Shown piece after piece: positions 50,511 through 61,046 of a DNA stretch of 64,000 nucleotides. This DNA comes from Chitinophaga pinensis (GTDB lineage Bacteria; Bacteroidota; Bacteroidia; UKL13-3), in NCBI GenBank assembly GCA_945861965.1, contig CAMAWM010000002.1, positions 1-64,000 on the forward strand. The letters are read 5' to 3'. Positions within the stretch are counted from its first letter, which is position 1; each line of letters starts with the position of its first letter. The notes below the pieces were generated by a model. That model had not been told where the DNA came from. It did no database searches and was given only the letters and a program-made list of their open reading frames with translations. The translations under genes and the position numbers were made by a program.

Positions 50511-51594
50511 TTTTTACAATTTCTGTCTTATCATCAATGCCAGATAATATCTCAACAAAATCAAAATTTGAAATTCCTTTTTCTACCTTTATTTTATTTA
50601 TTTGTCCGTCTTGAATAATACAAATTGAATCTCCTTTTAATAAATAATTTTTAGGAATAACCATTGCTTTTTCCTTCTGAGAAATAATTATGTTAGCTTC
50701 GATACCCATTCCGGCCATAACTCGTTTTTCATTGTTTGCAAATTCTGCATCTATACGAAAACTTTGGTCGTGTTTTCGTTCCATCGGATAAATTTTTGTT
50801 ACGAATGCAGTAAAAATAGTTTCCTCAAATGCATCAATTTTTATTTCAATTTTTTGTCTTGTTTTTATTTTATGAATGTCTTGTTCGTCAACCAAAAGTT
50901 GAATATACATATTGTCTTTTTCGCCAATAATTGCAATGGGTTCGCCTCTTCTTACTAATTCGCCTCGTTCTTTATAAATTTCAAATAATGTTCCATTGAG
51001 AATGCTTTTAATGGTATAATTTTCACTGTCTTTTTGATTGATTTTGTATTGACTTTTTGCATTTTGTAAATCAACTTTTACTTGTTGCAAAGTTCTGTTG
51101 TATCTATCAAGCGATGATTGGAATTCGTTGGATGAAATTTTAAAACTCAATTTTGCTTTATCAAACTCAAATTGTGTGCTTACATCTTTTTCAAACAGAT
51201 TCTTAACTCTACAATAATTTAACGAATCGTTTTCTTTTTTTAATTTCGCTGAATTCAGACTATTTTTTAACTCATTAAGCAAAGGTGAGTTTTCGATGAA
51301 ATTGCTAATGGCAACATCGTACGTTTGTTTTGAACTAATGACTTTTTGCATTTGTTGTAATCCATCAAGTCTGAATAAAATTTGACTTTGCTTTACGTCA
51401 TCTCCAGCATTTGCAAATTTTTCTAATAAATATCCATCTGCTAATGCAAAAACGGTGTATTCGTTTTTTGGATGTATATAACCTGATGCGTAAACTGCCT
51501 CAATCAAAGGTTTGTATTCTACTTTAATTGATTCATTTTTATTTCCGCATGAGAAAACAAAAATGATTTGTACAAATAAAAGTATGCGTTTCAT
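50500..51594 (-). CDS. HlyD/MacA-like periplasmic adaptor lipoprotein
   Basis: Lipobox IIFVFSCGNKN; coiled hairpin; GTLFEIYKERGELVRRGEPIAIIGEKDNMYIQLLVDEQDI. Confidence 0.9.
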   Translation of the reverse strand: MKRILLFVQIIFVFSCGNKNESIKVEYKPLIEAVYASGYIHPKNEYTVFALADGYLLEKFANAGDDVKQSQILFRLDGLQQMQKVISSKQTYDVAISNFIENSPLLNELKNSLNSAKLKKENDSLNYCRVKNLFEKDVSTQFEFDKAKLSFKISSNEFQSSLDRYNRTLQQVKVDLQNAKSQYKINQKDSENYTIKSILNGTLFEIYKERGELVRRGEPIAIIGEKDNMYIQLLVDEQDIHKIKTRQKIEIKIDAFEETIFTAFVTKIYPMERKHDQSFRIDAEFANNEKRVMAGMGIEANIIISQKEKAMVIPKNYLLKGDSICIIQDGQINKIKVEKGISNFDFVEILSGIDDKTEIVKNEP

Positions 51595-51663
51595 TGGAAA
51601 ATATTAACAAAACGAAAATAACTAAAATGGAATTATATTTTTAGTAATGATTTCATAAAAAAA

Positions 51664-54282
51664 TTATTCCTTAATCAATAATTTATACGTTTTATCGTTA
51701 ATTGATAAAAGATAAATTCCCGAATCAATTATTTTACTTAAATCTATCTTTATAGATTGGTTTGCGTGAATAAAATCAATGGTTTGTGTGTAAATATTTT
51801 TTCCAAGAATATCGAACACTTTAATGATAATATTTTTTGAACTTTGAGATTTTCTAGAAATATAAATTTCATTTTTAAAAGGATTTGGGAATACTTGAAT
51901 TATTTCATCTGTCAAATCATTTTTCAAATTTACATTTACAATTTTTGAATAAGCATATTTCCCATCCAAGTCAACTTGTTTTATTCTATAAAAAATTGTT
52001 GATTCAAGTTGATTTGAAACGTCATTATCTACAAACTGATAATTGCTTATTGAATTTTTAGTTTCATTTCCTTTAATTTGACCAATTTTATTCCAATTCG
52101 CAGTATTTGGTAATTGTTCCATCGATTTCTCTATTGCGAAATAATTGTTGTTAATTTCGTGCGTGGAACTCCATTTAATTAAAACTGCATTATCAACTAA
52201 TTCTGCAGTTACACTTAGCCATTTAACGGGCAATGTTATCTGACTTCCAGTTAAAAATGAATTTGTTTGATAAAGGGTTCCTACACTATCACCATTGTAT
52301 TCAAAAACAGCAAAATAATAAACGGTATTTATATTTAAATTTTTAACAATACAGGTGTTTGACGTTCCGTTATAAACCACATAATTATTGCTGCCAAGAT
52401 TTGCGCCATTCCCAAAAGCAGAATCGTAATTATACAAATTTCCATTAACTGGAAAAGCACTTACACTTGATCCTGATTTAGCAACAACAATTCTTCTTGA
52501 ACCGTTTCCTTTTGTAAATGAAATTCTCATACTTGAGGAGTTTACATTCGTAAATTGTATGAATGAAGAACTAATTGTAGGCGAAGCATAAGCACCACTT
52601 AATACCAATGAAAATTTTTGGGGGTTTGCCGATGTGTTTAAAGTTACTTTATGTTTTATTTTTATTTGATATAATCCAGAAACAGGTGTTGAAATATAAA
52701 TCTGTTCCACATTATCTCTAAAATTATCACCTGTAGTTGCTGCTGTTGCAGGCGATGCAGGATTTAATACATACGGTTGATACAATTGGCTGTTTGATAC
52801 TTTTGTAATGCGCATATCTAAATCGTTAATTAGCATCAACGTTGTCGGATCGTTTTGATATGGAGCAATACTGTGTTCTTTATCAGTCCAACATATTGTT
52901 GCTTTTATAGGTGTTAACCCTTTTGAATAAACAAAAATTAGTACACTGTCGTTATTCAACAAATTATTTTCAGCTATTATATTATTTAACGAATCAGAGA
53001 TTAATTGTGCTGCGCGATTTGTGTTCATCAAACCCCAACCACTTTCGTAATTTGGGCCAAGTGTTATTTTAGGTGCATCTGTAGTGTTTATTGCCAATGC
53101 TTTTAAAGTCGCAGACTTCATATAGCTATTCTTAAGATTGAAATAATGTTGTTGCAAAAGCAAAAGTGAACCTGTAATTACTGGAGTACAACACGAGGTG
53201 CTGCTTCCAAAACCACCGTATGCCGAGTCGTTAGATGATGAGGTAGTTGAATTTGTTAAAGCCGGTGAAACAATGTCTGGTTTTATTCTTCCATCATCAG
53301 TTGGTCCCCATCCGCTAAAAGAAGTCATAACAACACTTGAAGGACCAGAATATCCTCCTGGAATTGTATTAACAGCACCAACTGTTAAAATATTTTTTGA
53401 ATTTCCATAGGTTACAATTGCATCATAAGGCCCAACCGAATCGCGAGTTGTGGTGCTTGCAACCCAAGCAGAGCCACTCCAGTAATAATGTAAAGTACTT
53501 GGAGCAACACCATTTCCTCTGTCGTTACCGGCAGCTTTAACTATCAAATAATTTGGATTTAGAAATGCGATGCTATCAAATTGCTTAGTGCGCATATCGT
53601 AGTATCCGAATTTCCAATCTTTTGTCATGCTTAATGCTGTATCGCCAAGCCAATATTGAAAACCTCCTGAGTAAACCCATGCAGCTTGATTTACGTACGA
53701 GTGATTTGAAACCAAAAGATTTGGAGCTCCAATGGCCATTTCTTGTCTATCGTTGTAAAAATCCCATCCTTTTAAATTGGTTTCGTACGCCATTCCTTTG
53801 GCTGTTGATGTAATTCCACTCGCCATTAATATTCCGGCAACTGCAGTTGAATGGCCTGAAATTCCTGCAGATGCGGTATCCATTAACGAAATTCTACCAA
53901 CAAATTCACGATGTGAAATGCGTGGAGCGCCACCATCCCACATTCCTAATTTACTCATTGAGTTTCCAGTTAACGCAAATCCAGATCCTCCGCCTGGCCA
54001 TACTTTATCGGTTGCTATACTTGCTGCTAAATTGGTGTTGTTTGATTCTGATTTAAACTCTGGGCATCCATTTGGTGCATAGCCGTCAAATTGTACAATG
54101 TTCCCTTTTTCGTTTATATAAATCAGTGGAATTTTAATGGCAGAATTGTTTTTTGCATGTTGCCATACTTTGTCCAATTTGTAATTAAAAGTAGTGTCTA
54201 CTTTTTCAAAAATTTGCGCAAATAAATTGCTGTTGAAAGGAAAGGAAATAATTGAAAATAATATTGCTGCAAACTTTCTCAT
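51664..54282 (-). CDS. S8 family serine peptidase with T9SS type A sorting domain
   Basis: LGMWDGG, GHSTAVAGILMASG, SSTSCCTPVITG; C-terminal IIQVFPNPFKNEIYI...GIYLLSINDKTYKLLIKE. Confidence 0.9.
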   Translation of the reverse strand: MRKFAAILFSIISFPFNSNLFAQIFEKVDTTFNYKLDKVWQHAKNNSAIKIPLIYINEKGNIVQFDGYAPNGCPEFKSESNNTNLAASIATDKVWPGGGSGFALTGNSMSKLGMWDGGAPRISHREFVGRISLMDTASAGISGHSTAVAGILMASGITSTAKGMAYETNLKGWDFYNDRQEMAIGAPNLLVSNHSYVNQAAWVYSGGFQYWLGDTALSMTKDWKFGYYDMRTKQFDSIAFLNPNYLIVKAAGNDRGNGVAPSTLHYYWSGSAWVASTTTRDSVGPYDAIVTYGNSKNILTVGAVNTIPGGYSGPSSVVMTSFSGWGPTDDGRIKPDIVSPALTNSTTSSSNDSAYGGFGSSTSCCTPVITGSLLLLQQHYFNLKNSYMKSATLKALAINTTDAPKITLGPNYESGWGLMNTNRAAQLISDSLNNIIAENNLLNNDSVLIFVYSKGLTPIKATICWTDKEHSIAPYQNDPTTLMLINDLDMRITKVSNSQLYQPYVLNPASPATAATTGDNFRDNVEQIYISTPVSGLYQIKIKHKVTLNTSANPQKFSLVLSGAYASPTISSSFIQFTNVNSSSMRISFTKGNGSRRIVVAKSGSSVSAFPVNGNLYNYDSAFGNGANLGSNNYVVYNGTSNTCIVKNLNINTVYYFAVFEYNGDSVGTLYQTNSFLTGSQITLPVKWLSVTAELVDNAVLIKWSSTHEINNNYFAIEKSMEQLPNTANWNKIGQIKGNETKNSISNYQFVDNDVSNQLESTIFYRIKQVDLDGKYAYSKIVNVNLKNDLTDEIIQVFPNPFKNEIYISRKSQSSKNIIIKVFDILGKNIYTQTIDFIHANQSIKIDLSKIIDSGIYLLSINDKTYKLLIKE

Positions 54283-54391
54283 TATTTGTATTTAATGAAA
54301 TTCAAAGTAATAAAAAGTTTCTGAGATTATGAAAAATAATCAGTTAGTACTTTTTCTGAATTGAAATTTATAAGAGAAAAACTTTATAAAT

Positions 54392-54862
54392 TTACTTTTT
54401 GCCGTAAAATTGTTTTTTGTAATCTTCTAGAATTGGTTTCAATCCTTCGGCATCTTTATATCCAACTACAATAGCAGTTTTATTTTGCTTTGGATAAATA
54501 AAAATAGTTGTTGGATATCCGCTTATCGAATTGTTGCTAATTGCACCAGCCAATCCTTGTCCATCATATTTTTTTCCGTTATAAGTGTAAGTAATCCCGG
54601 CAACTTCTGGGTTGAATTTTACAGCAACATAATCTTTGCTAACTATGGATGAAATGTCGTTTTTTGCATACGCATCTCGATCCATACGTTTGCACCATCC
54701 GCACCAGTCTGTATATACATCTACAAGCATTATTTTATTTTTCTTTTTTGCTAAAGCGTACCCTTCATTAAATCCTAACCATTTTATTTCATCCGCTTTT
54801 TTCATTGAGATGTTTCCAAACGCAAGCAATGCGATTAATGATGTAATTATTATTTTTTTCAT
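54392..54862 (-). CDS. Thioredoxin family protein
   Basis: Signal peptide; IMLVDVYTDWCGWCKRMDRDAYAK; SGYPTTIFIYPKQ. Confidence 0.92.
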   Translation of the reverse strand: MKKIIITSLIALLAFGNISMKKADEIKWLGFNEGYALAKKKNKIMLVDVYTDWCGWCKRMDRDAYAKNDISSIVSKDYVAVKFNPEVAGITYTYNGKKYDGQGLAGAISNNSISGYPTTIFIYPKQNKTAIVVGYKDAEGLKPILEDYKKQFYGKK

Positions 54863-54939
54863 GATTGTGCCTAAAGTTTTTTTAATTGTTCTAATTTATT
54901 ATTTATTTAATGTTTAACGAATTCAGATAGTTTTTTGTT

Positions 54940-56187
54940 TTATTCTGCCATTGCTACAAAATCCATTTTTGCATATTCGCCCGAATCAAGTTTATGTTTT
55001 ACTGCAGAAAAAGCGTTGATGGTTTCTTCTACATCTTTCAAACTATGTGCCGCTGTTGGAATTATTCGCAATATAATAACACCTTTAGGCACAACTGGAT
55101 AAACTATAATGGAGCAAAAAATATTGTAAACCTCTCTAAGCTCTTGAGTAATTGCTGTAGCTTCAGGAATTGTGCCATTTAAAATTACCGGAGTAACTGG
55201 AGTTGTAGTAACTCCAATATTAAATCCTTTTTCTCTCAATCCGTTTTGCAATGCGTGAACTATTTTCCAAAGATTGCTTTTAAGTTCAGGATGATCGCGA
55301 AGGAGTTGGAGTCTTTTCAATGCACCAATAACCATTGGCATTGGCAATGATTTTGCAAATATTTGTGAACGACTGTTGTATCGCAAATGTTTTACAACCG
55401 TATTTTCTCCTGCAATAAAACCGCCAATCCCAGCCATTGACTTTGCAAAAGTTCCAAAATAAATATCGATTCCGTCCATACAATTTTGTTCTTCGCCAAC
55501 ACCGGCACCTGTTTTTCCCATAGTTCCAAATCCGTGCGCATCATCAACAAACAACCTGAAATTGAATTTTTTCTTCAGTTCAACAATTTCATTTATTTTT
55601 CCTTGAGCACCGCTCATTCCAAAAACGCCTTCGGTAATTACCAAGATGGAACCACCAGTTTCCTCAACCATTTTTGTGGCTCTTTTAAGTTGTATTTCAA
55701 GACTTTCAATATTGTTATGTGTGTAAACAAATCGTTTTCCAATATGTAGTCTCATGCCATCAATAATGCAAGCATGGCTTTCGGCATCGTACACAATTAC
55801 ATCGTGTCTATCTACTAAGCAGTCAATGGCAGAAACCATTCCTTGATAACCATAATTTAATAAAATCGCTTCTGGTTTGCTTACAAATGTCGCCAATTCA
55901 TTTTCTAATTGTTCGTGGTAATTGCTGTTTCCACTCATCATTCGTGCTCCCATTGGATATGCCAAACCATACTTCTCAGTTGCTTCAGCATCTGCTTTTC
56001 TTACCTCAGGATGATTGGCTAAACCTAAATAATTATTCAAGCTCCAAACTAGTTTTTCTTTTCCTCTAAAAAGCATTCTAGCGCCAATTTCTCCTTCCAA
56101 TTTTGGAAACATGTAATACCCGTAACTGTCCTTGGCATGAGTTCCAAGTGGGCCTGGTTTTGTTTTTAATTTTTCAAATAAATCCAT
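54940..56187 (-). CDS. Alpha-oxoamine synthase family PLP enzyme, likely serine palmitoyltransferase
   Basis: WSLNNYLGLANHPEVRKADAEATEKYGLAYPMGARMMSGNSNYHEQLE; VDDAHGFGTMGKTGAGVGE; GTFAKSMAGIGGFIAG. Confidence 0.85.
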   Translation of the reverse strand: MDLFEKLKTKPGPLGTHAKDSYGYYMFPKLEGEIGARMLFRGKEKLVWSLNNYLGLANHPEVRKADAEATEKYGLAYPMGARMMSGNSNYHEQLENELATFVSKPEAILLNYGYQGMVSAIDCLVDRHDVIVYDAESHACIIDGMRLHIGKRFVYTHNNIESLEIQLKRATKMVEETGGSILVITEGVFGMSGAQGKINEIVELKKKFNFRLFVDDAHGFGTMGKTGAGVGEEQNCMDGIDIYFGTFAKSMAGIGGFIAGENTVVKHLRYNSRSQIFAKSLPMPMVIGALKRLQLLRDHPELKSNLWKIVHALQNGLREKGFNIGVTTTPVTPVILNGTIPEATAITQELREVYNIFCSIIVYPVVPKGVIILRIIPTAAHSLKDVEETINAFSAVKHKLDSGEYAKMDFVAMAE

Positions 56188-56287
56188 TTTTATTTTTTGG
56201 GTTGAGTAAACTTGAGCATTAAAAATTTGATAAAGACTAAATTTTTTTGGTGCAAAAATAAGATTGAAAGGTTAAAATAAAAAGTAT

Positions 56288-57466
56288 TTAAGCTTTGCTT
56301 CTTCTTTCAAGCTCATTTACTATCAATGAAAGCTCTCTGCTAGCTTGGCCTTTAACGCTTGTATTTTCAGCTGCTCGTCTGAACAAATAAGGTAAAACAG
56401 ATTTTACTGGCCCATAGGGTAAATATTTGGCTACATTAAATCCTGCATTGCTTAAGTTATAACTCAGATTATCCGACATCCCAAAAAGTTGCGAAAAGTA
56501 AATTCGTTTATCTGAGTTTTCAATATTGTTTTCTTGAATTAGTTTTACGAGCATTGAACTGCTTTCTTCATTATGTGTTCCGCAACAGAAACTAATTTTA
56601 TCAATATGTTTAATACAAAAATTTAATGCTTTGTTGAAATCAATATCGCAATTATTTTTATTTTTATGAATTGGATCTGTATAGTTTAAGTTTTTGGCTC
56701 GTTCGCGTTCTTTTTCCATATAAGCACCTCGAACTATTTTTAATCCTAAAAAGTAAGAATTTTGAGTTGCCTTTTCATAATTTTCATATAAAAAATTTAA
56801 CCTGTCGTGTCTGTATAATTGAATGGTGTTAAAAACAATTGCAAGTTCTTTGTTAAATTTCTGCATCATTTCATCTGCCAAGTCATCTACACAGTTTTGA
56901 ATCCAACTTTCTTCGGCATCTATAAAAATCCTAACATTGCTCTCATATGCAGCTTTGCAAATGGATTCAATTCTTGAGCGAACCTTTAAATATTCAGCAT
57001 TTTCATCATCACTCAATATTTTTCCTTCGTTTATTTTATTTAACAAATCAAATCTTGCCAGCCCAGTAACTTTAAAAACACAAAATGGAATTTTTGGGTT
57101 GTTTTTTGCCTTTATAATTGTAGTTAATATTTCATTTTTTGTTCGTTCAAAATCAAGTTCCTTTTCTTTGCCTTCTACTGAGTAATCTAATATTGTACCT
57201 ATTCCATATTCATGTAAATTTGAAATTGTTTTCTCACACTCTTCAATACTTTCACCACCACAAAATTGTTTGAAAACAGTCGCTTTAATCAATCCTTTTA
57301 CGGGCAAGTAAAACAGAAATGTAAAGTTTATAAGTGCTGGGCCGATTTTTACTAACCAATTTAATCCGATGGCTTTAAATAGCAAATAGGAATTTCTTAA
57401 GTCGCTGTTTGTTTTTGATTTAAATGCAACTTCGGTATTGCTAAAATTCAATGAATTATGCGCCAT
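56288..57466 (-). CDS. Proline dehydrogenase
   Basis: GTILDYSVEGKE, IFIDAEESWIQ, LKIVRGAYMEKERERA, RRAAENTSVKGQASREL. Confidence 0.92.
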   Translation of the reverse strand: MAHNSLNFSNTEVAFKSKTNSDLRNSYLLFKAIGLNWLVKIGPALINFTFLFYLPVKGLIKATVFKQFCGGESIEECEKTISNLHEYGIGTILDYSVEGKEKELDFERTKNEILTTIIKAKNNPKIPFCVFKVTGLARFDLLNKINEGKILSDDENAEYLKVRSRIESICKAAYESNVRIFIDAEESWIQNCVDDLADEMMQKFNKELAIVFNTIQLYRHDRLNFLYENYEKATQNSYFLGLKIVRGAYMEKERERAKNLNYTDPIHKNKNNCDIDFNKALNFCIKHIDKISFCCGTHNEESSSMLVKLIQENNIENSDKRIYFSQLFGMSDNLSYNLSNAGFNVAKYLPYGPVKSVLPYLFRRAAENTSVKGQASRELSLIVNELERRSKA

Positions 57467-57592
57467 TTATATGTATTTAAGATTTGTTTTTTAAATGATT
57501 AAAGCCAAATTTATTACTATATTTTAATAATTTAGCCGCACAAATATCTTAATTTCGCTGTGCAAAAAAAATGAGTAGGATTAAAACCTTTT

Positions 57593-58633
57593 ATGAATAA
57601 AATTATTTTTGGCGAAAACGTTTTTGATAGATTAAATAAAACAATAGCTAAAAACAGCTATTCGAAAGTTTTTGTGTTGTTAGATGAAAACACTAAAAGG
57701 CATTGTTTGCCAATACTTAAAAAGTATTTAACTGAATTTATTACAATAAAAATAAAAAGTGGAGAAGGGAATAAAAATATAGATACAGCAACTTTTATTT
57801 GGGAAACATTACATAAAAATTTTGCAGATAGACAAAGCGTTTTAATTAATTTAGGAGGAGGAGCTTTGTCAGACATTGGAGGATTTTGTGCTTCAACTTT
57901 TCTGCGAGGTATTGATTTTATTAATGTTCCAAGTACTTTGTTGTCAATGGTAGATGCTTCGATAGGTGCAAAACAAGGATTGAATTTGCAAAATTATAAA
58001 AACGTTATTGGCGTTTTTAATCATCCTAAATGCATTTTTGTTTATCCTGATTTTATTAAAACTTTAGCTGAATCCGAATTGAAAAATGGATTAGCCGAAA
58101 TAGTAAAACATGCTTTGATTGCCGATAAAAAATTATGGAATAAAATTTATAAAATTAAAAAATTTGATACCGATAATTTAAGCAAATTAATTCTGAGTTC
58201 AATTAGAATAAAGTCAAAAATTACAACAAAAGATCCTCATGAATTTGGTTTGCGAAAAGTTTTGAATTATGGCCATACCATTGCTCATGCGATAGAAACA
58301 TTTTCGATGAACAATGATGGAAATAACTTTTTGAAACATGGTGAGGCAGTTGCAATTGGGATTGTGTGCGAATCGTATATTTCACATAAAATAAATAAAT
58401 TTCCTCTAATCGATTTGAATTTAATTGTATCGTTTATTAAGAAACATTTCAAAAAATACCATTGTCGTTGGGACGAAATTCTTTTGATAAAAAATATGTC
58501 TCACGACAAAAAAAACAATTCTCGGAAAATTAATTTTACATTGTTGAATTCAATTGGGGATCCAATTGTTAACTGCAATTGTACTGATGAATTAATTTGT
58601 GAATCACTGAATTATTATAAAAATGCATTTTAA
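57593..58633 (+). CDS. aroB: 3-dehydroquinate synthase
   Basis: NLGGGALSDIGGFCASTFLRGIDFINVPSTLLSMVDASIGAKQGLN; VLNYGHTIAHAIE. Confidence 0.95.
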   Translation: MNKIIFGENVFDRLNKTIAKNSYSKVFVLLDENTKRHCLPILKKYLTEFITIKIKSGEGNKNIDTATFIWETLHKNFADRQSVLINLGGGALSDIGGFCASTFLRGIDFINVPSTLLSMVDASIGAKQGLNLQNYKNVIGVFNHPKCIFVYPDFIKTLAESELKNGLAEIVKHALIADKKLWNKIYKIKKFDTDNLSKLILSSIRIKSKITTKDPHEFGLRKVLNYGHTIAHAIETFSMNNDGNNFLKHGEAVAIGIVCESYISHKINKFPLIDLNLIVSFIKKHFKKYHCRWDEILLIKNMSHDKKNNSRKINFTLLNSIGDPIVNCNCTDELICESLNYYKNAF

Positions 58634-58638
58634 TTATA

Positions 58639-59904
58639 ATGAAAACGATTCGTTATAAACCTGTAGATTTTTCATCGCCTATTGAAATTAATTTATCTTC
58701 TTCAAAAAGCATAAGCAATCGAGCACTGCTCTTACAAGCACTTTCAAAACACAAATTTCCATTAAACAACATATCGGATGCTGACGATACAAAGTTAATG
58801 TTGGAAGCATTGTCGGGTGATTGTAAAACAATTAATTTAAAGAATGCTGGTACTTGCATGCGTTTTTTAACTGCGTATTTTTCATGTATTGAAAACAAGG
58901 AAATAATTTTGCAATGTGATGAACGAATGAAGCAAAGACCTATAAAAAATTTAGTTGATTCACTGAATGAATTAGGTGCTGAAATTATATATCTTGAAGA
59001 CGAAAATTTTCCGCCTCTAAAAATTATAGGCAAAAAACTTATAGGTAAAAATATTTCAATTAATGCTAGTCAAAGCAGTCAGTTTGTATCGGCTTTGATG
59101 CTTATTGCTCCTTTTATTGAAAATGGTTTGACGATTGATTTAGTGGATGAGATTTCATCTAAAAGTTATATTGAGATGACTGCAGATTTGATGAATAATT
59201 TAGGATTTGAAGTTTTATTTTCCGGATCAAAAATTTCAATTAAACAACAGAAAATAAATTCTACGATTGATCAAACAAATTCTTATTCAATTGAACCAGA
59301 TTGGAGCAGTGCAGCATTTTGGTTTCAAGTGGTTGCATTAAATTCAGACATTAAAATATTTCTAAAAAACTTATTTCATCAAAGTATTCAAGGTGACAAA
59401 ATAATTGAGAATTTAATGAAACGATTTTCAGTTCACTCATCAGAAATTATTTTTTATGGTACTAATGGAATTCTAATTGAAAATAAAAAAAGTATAAATT
59501 CTTTAAATGATATAAGTATAAATTTTACTTCAAATCCTGATTTAGTGCCTGTTTATGCTGTAACTTGTGCTGCATTGAATTTAAAAACGAATTTGATTGG
59601 ATTGAGAAATTTAAAAATTAAAGAAAGCGATCGACTTGTTGCAATAAACGAAGAGTTAAATAATCTGGGTTTTGAAACTCAAATTGTAAATGACGAATTG
59701 CAAATTAATAATACTTTACATCAGCGTTTCAACATGTCATCGAATCAGATAATGAATACTCGCAAGGATCATCGAATTGCAATGGCATTTGCGCCACTTG
59801 TATTTTTATTTGATGAAATTAAAATGAACGATACAGATGTAGTAATCAAATCTTATCCTGATTTTTGGTTAGAAGCAAAAAAAGTTGGGATTGAGTTGGT
59901 TTAA
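58639..59904 (+). CDS. aroA: 3-phosphoshikimate 1-carboxyvinyltransferase
   Basis: INLSSSKSISNRALLLQAL, AGTCMRFLTAYF, SSQFVSALMLIAP, RKDHRIAMAFAPL. Confidence 0.94.
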   Translation: MKTIRYKPVDFSSPIEINLSSSKSISNRALLLQALSKHKFPLNNISDADDTKLMLEALSGDCKTINLKNAGTCMRFLTAYFSCIENKEIILQCDERMKQRPIKNLVDSLNELGAEIIYLEDENFPPLKIIGKKLIGKNISINASQSSQFVSALMLIAPFIENGLTIDLVDEISSKSYIEMTADLMNNLGFEVLFSGSKISIKQQKINSTIDQTNSYSIEPDWSSAAFWFQVVALNSDIKIFLKNLFHQSIQGDKIIENLMKRFSVHSSEIIFYGTNGILIENKKSINSLNDISINFTSNPDLVPVYAVTCAALNLKTNLIGLRNLKIKESDRLVAINEELNNLGFETQIVNDELQINNTLHQRFNMSSNQIMNTRKDHRIAMAFAPLVFLFDEIKMNDTDVVIKSYPDFWLEAKKVGIELV

Positions 59905-61037
59905 TCTTCATCTATGTTTTTCAATTTCATTAACAAAGAATAACTGCCCTTCAGTACAATTGCATTTCCTGAAATTGATTTTACGTTTTCTGAAATTATT
60001 TCGGTGAAACCATTTTCTGAATTCCCGATTTTTATTTCAATCATTTCATAATTGTTGTTTGATTTTTGGATAAATAAAAATTGTTTATTTTCAAAAGTTA
60101 CAATTGCATCAGTAGGAATTGAGGACGCATTTTTACTATGCAATTCAATTTCTGCATTCATAAACATACCAGGAATTAAAGTCGCATCGTATTTTTCAAA
60201 ATGGCAATGGACATCAACGCTGTGGTCTTGAGTCAAGTCTTTTCCAAGTAAAATAATTTCGCAGTTATGCGTTATTTCAGGATTACTATTGTTATATGCA
60301 ATTAGTTTTTGTCCGATTAAAAGTTTGCTGATGTCTTTTTCAAAGATGGTAAGCGTTAAATGAATGTCGGAAGGGTTTACTAATTCAAAAAGCACATCGG
60401 TTGGCGTTGCATATTTTCCAATGTTCATTTTTACTTGCGATACAAAACCGTCAATGGGTGAAGTGATGTTGATGCTTTTTGAGATGGTGTTTTCATTTAA
60501 GTTGTCGGGGTTTATGCCTATCAATTTTAATTTCTCTGACAAAGATTTAATGAGAATTTTTTGTGAGAGATATTCGGTTTGTGCTGCTTGAAAAACTTTG
60601 TCGCTGCTGGCTTTGCTTTGGTTCAATTCTTTTTGGCGGTTGTATTCTGCTTCAATAGAAGTGAAGTGTGCTTTGGCTGTAAGGTAATCTTGTTGCAATT
60701 GAATGTATTGTTGGTCTTCCATTGTTGCAATTACTTCGCCTTTGCTGATGTGCATTCCTGCAAGAAGTTTTGTTGAACGCAAATAACCACCCATCGGCAC
60801 ACTAACTGAAACCATGTTTTGCGGTGGCACTTCAATTTTGCCGTTCACTTTTAAGAGTGAAGAAATATTTCGCAACTCAATTTTTCCTATTGCGATTTCA
60901 GAATTTTTGAGTTGTGCATCGGTGAGTTCAACGGTTGTTTCGCTTGATACTTCTTCCGTTGCTGTTGTTTCAGTTTTCTTGTTTCCACAAGATGTAAGAA
61001 TTGAAAATGCTATTGCTATGATGATATATTTTGTCAT
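59901..61037 (-). CDS. RND efflux periplasmic adaptor (CusB/CzcB-like)
   Basis: Lipobox SILTSCGNKK; MVSVSVPMGGYLRSTKLLAGMHISKGEVIATMEDQQYIQLQQDYL; ITSPIDGFVSQVKMNIGKYATPTDVLFELVNPSDIHLTLTIFEKDI. Confidence 0.92.
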   Translation of the reverse strand: MTKYIIIAIAFSILTSCGNKKTETTATEEVSSETTVELTDAQLKNSEIAIGKIELRNISSLLKVNGKIEVPPQNMVSVSVPMGGYLRSTKLLAGMHISKGEVIATMEDQQYIQLQQDYLTAKAHFTSIEAEYNRQKELNQSKASSDKVFQAAQTEYLSQKILIKSLSEKLKLIGINPDNLNENTISKSINITSPIDGFVSQVKMNIGKYATPTDVLFELVNPSDIHLTLTIFEKDISKLLIGQKLIAYNNSNPEITHNCEIILLGKDLTQDHSVDVHCHFEKYDATLIPGMFMNAEIELHSKNASSIPTDAIVTFENKQFLFIQKSNNNYEMIEIKIGNSENGFTEIISENVKSISGNAIVLKGSYSLLMKLKNIDED

Positions 61038-61046
61038 GATTGAAAT

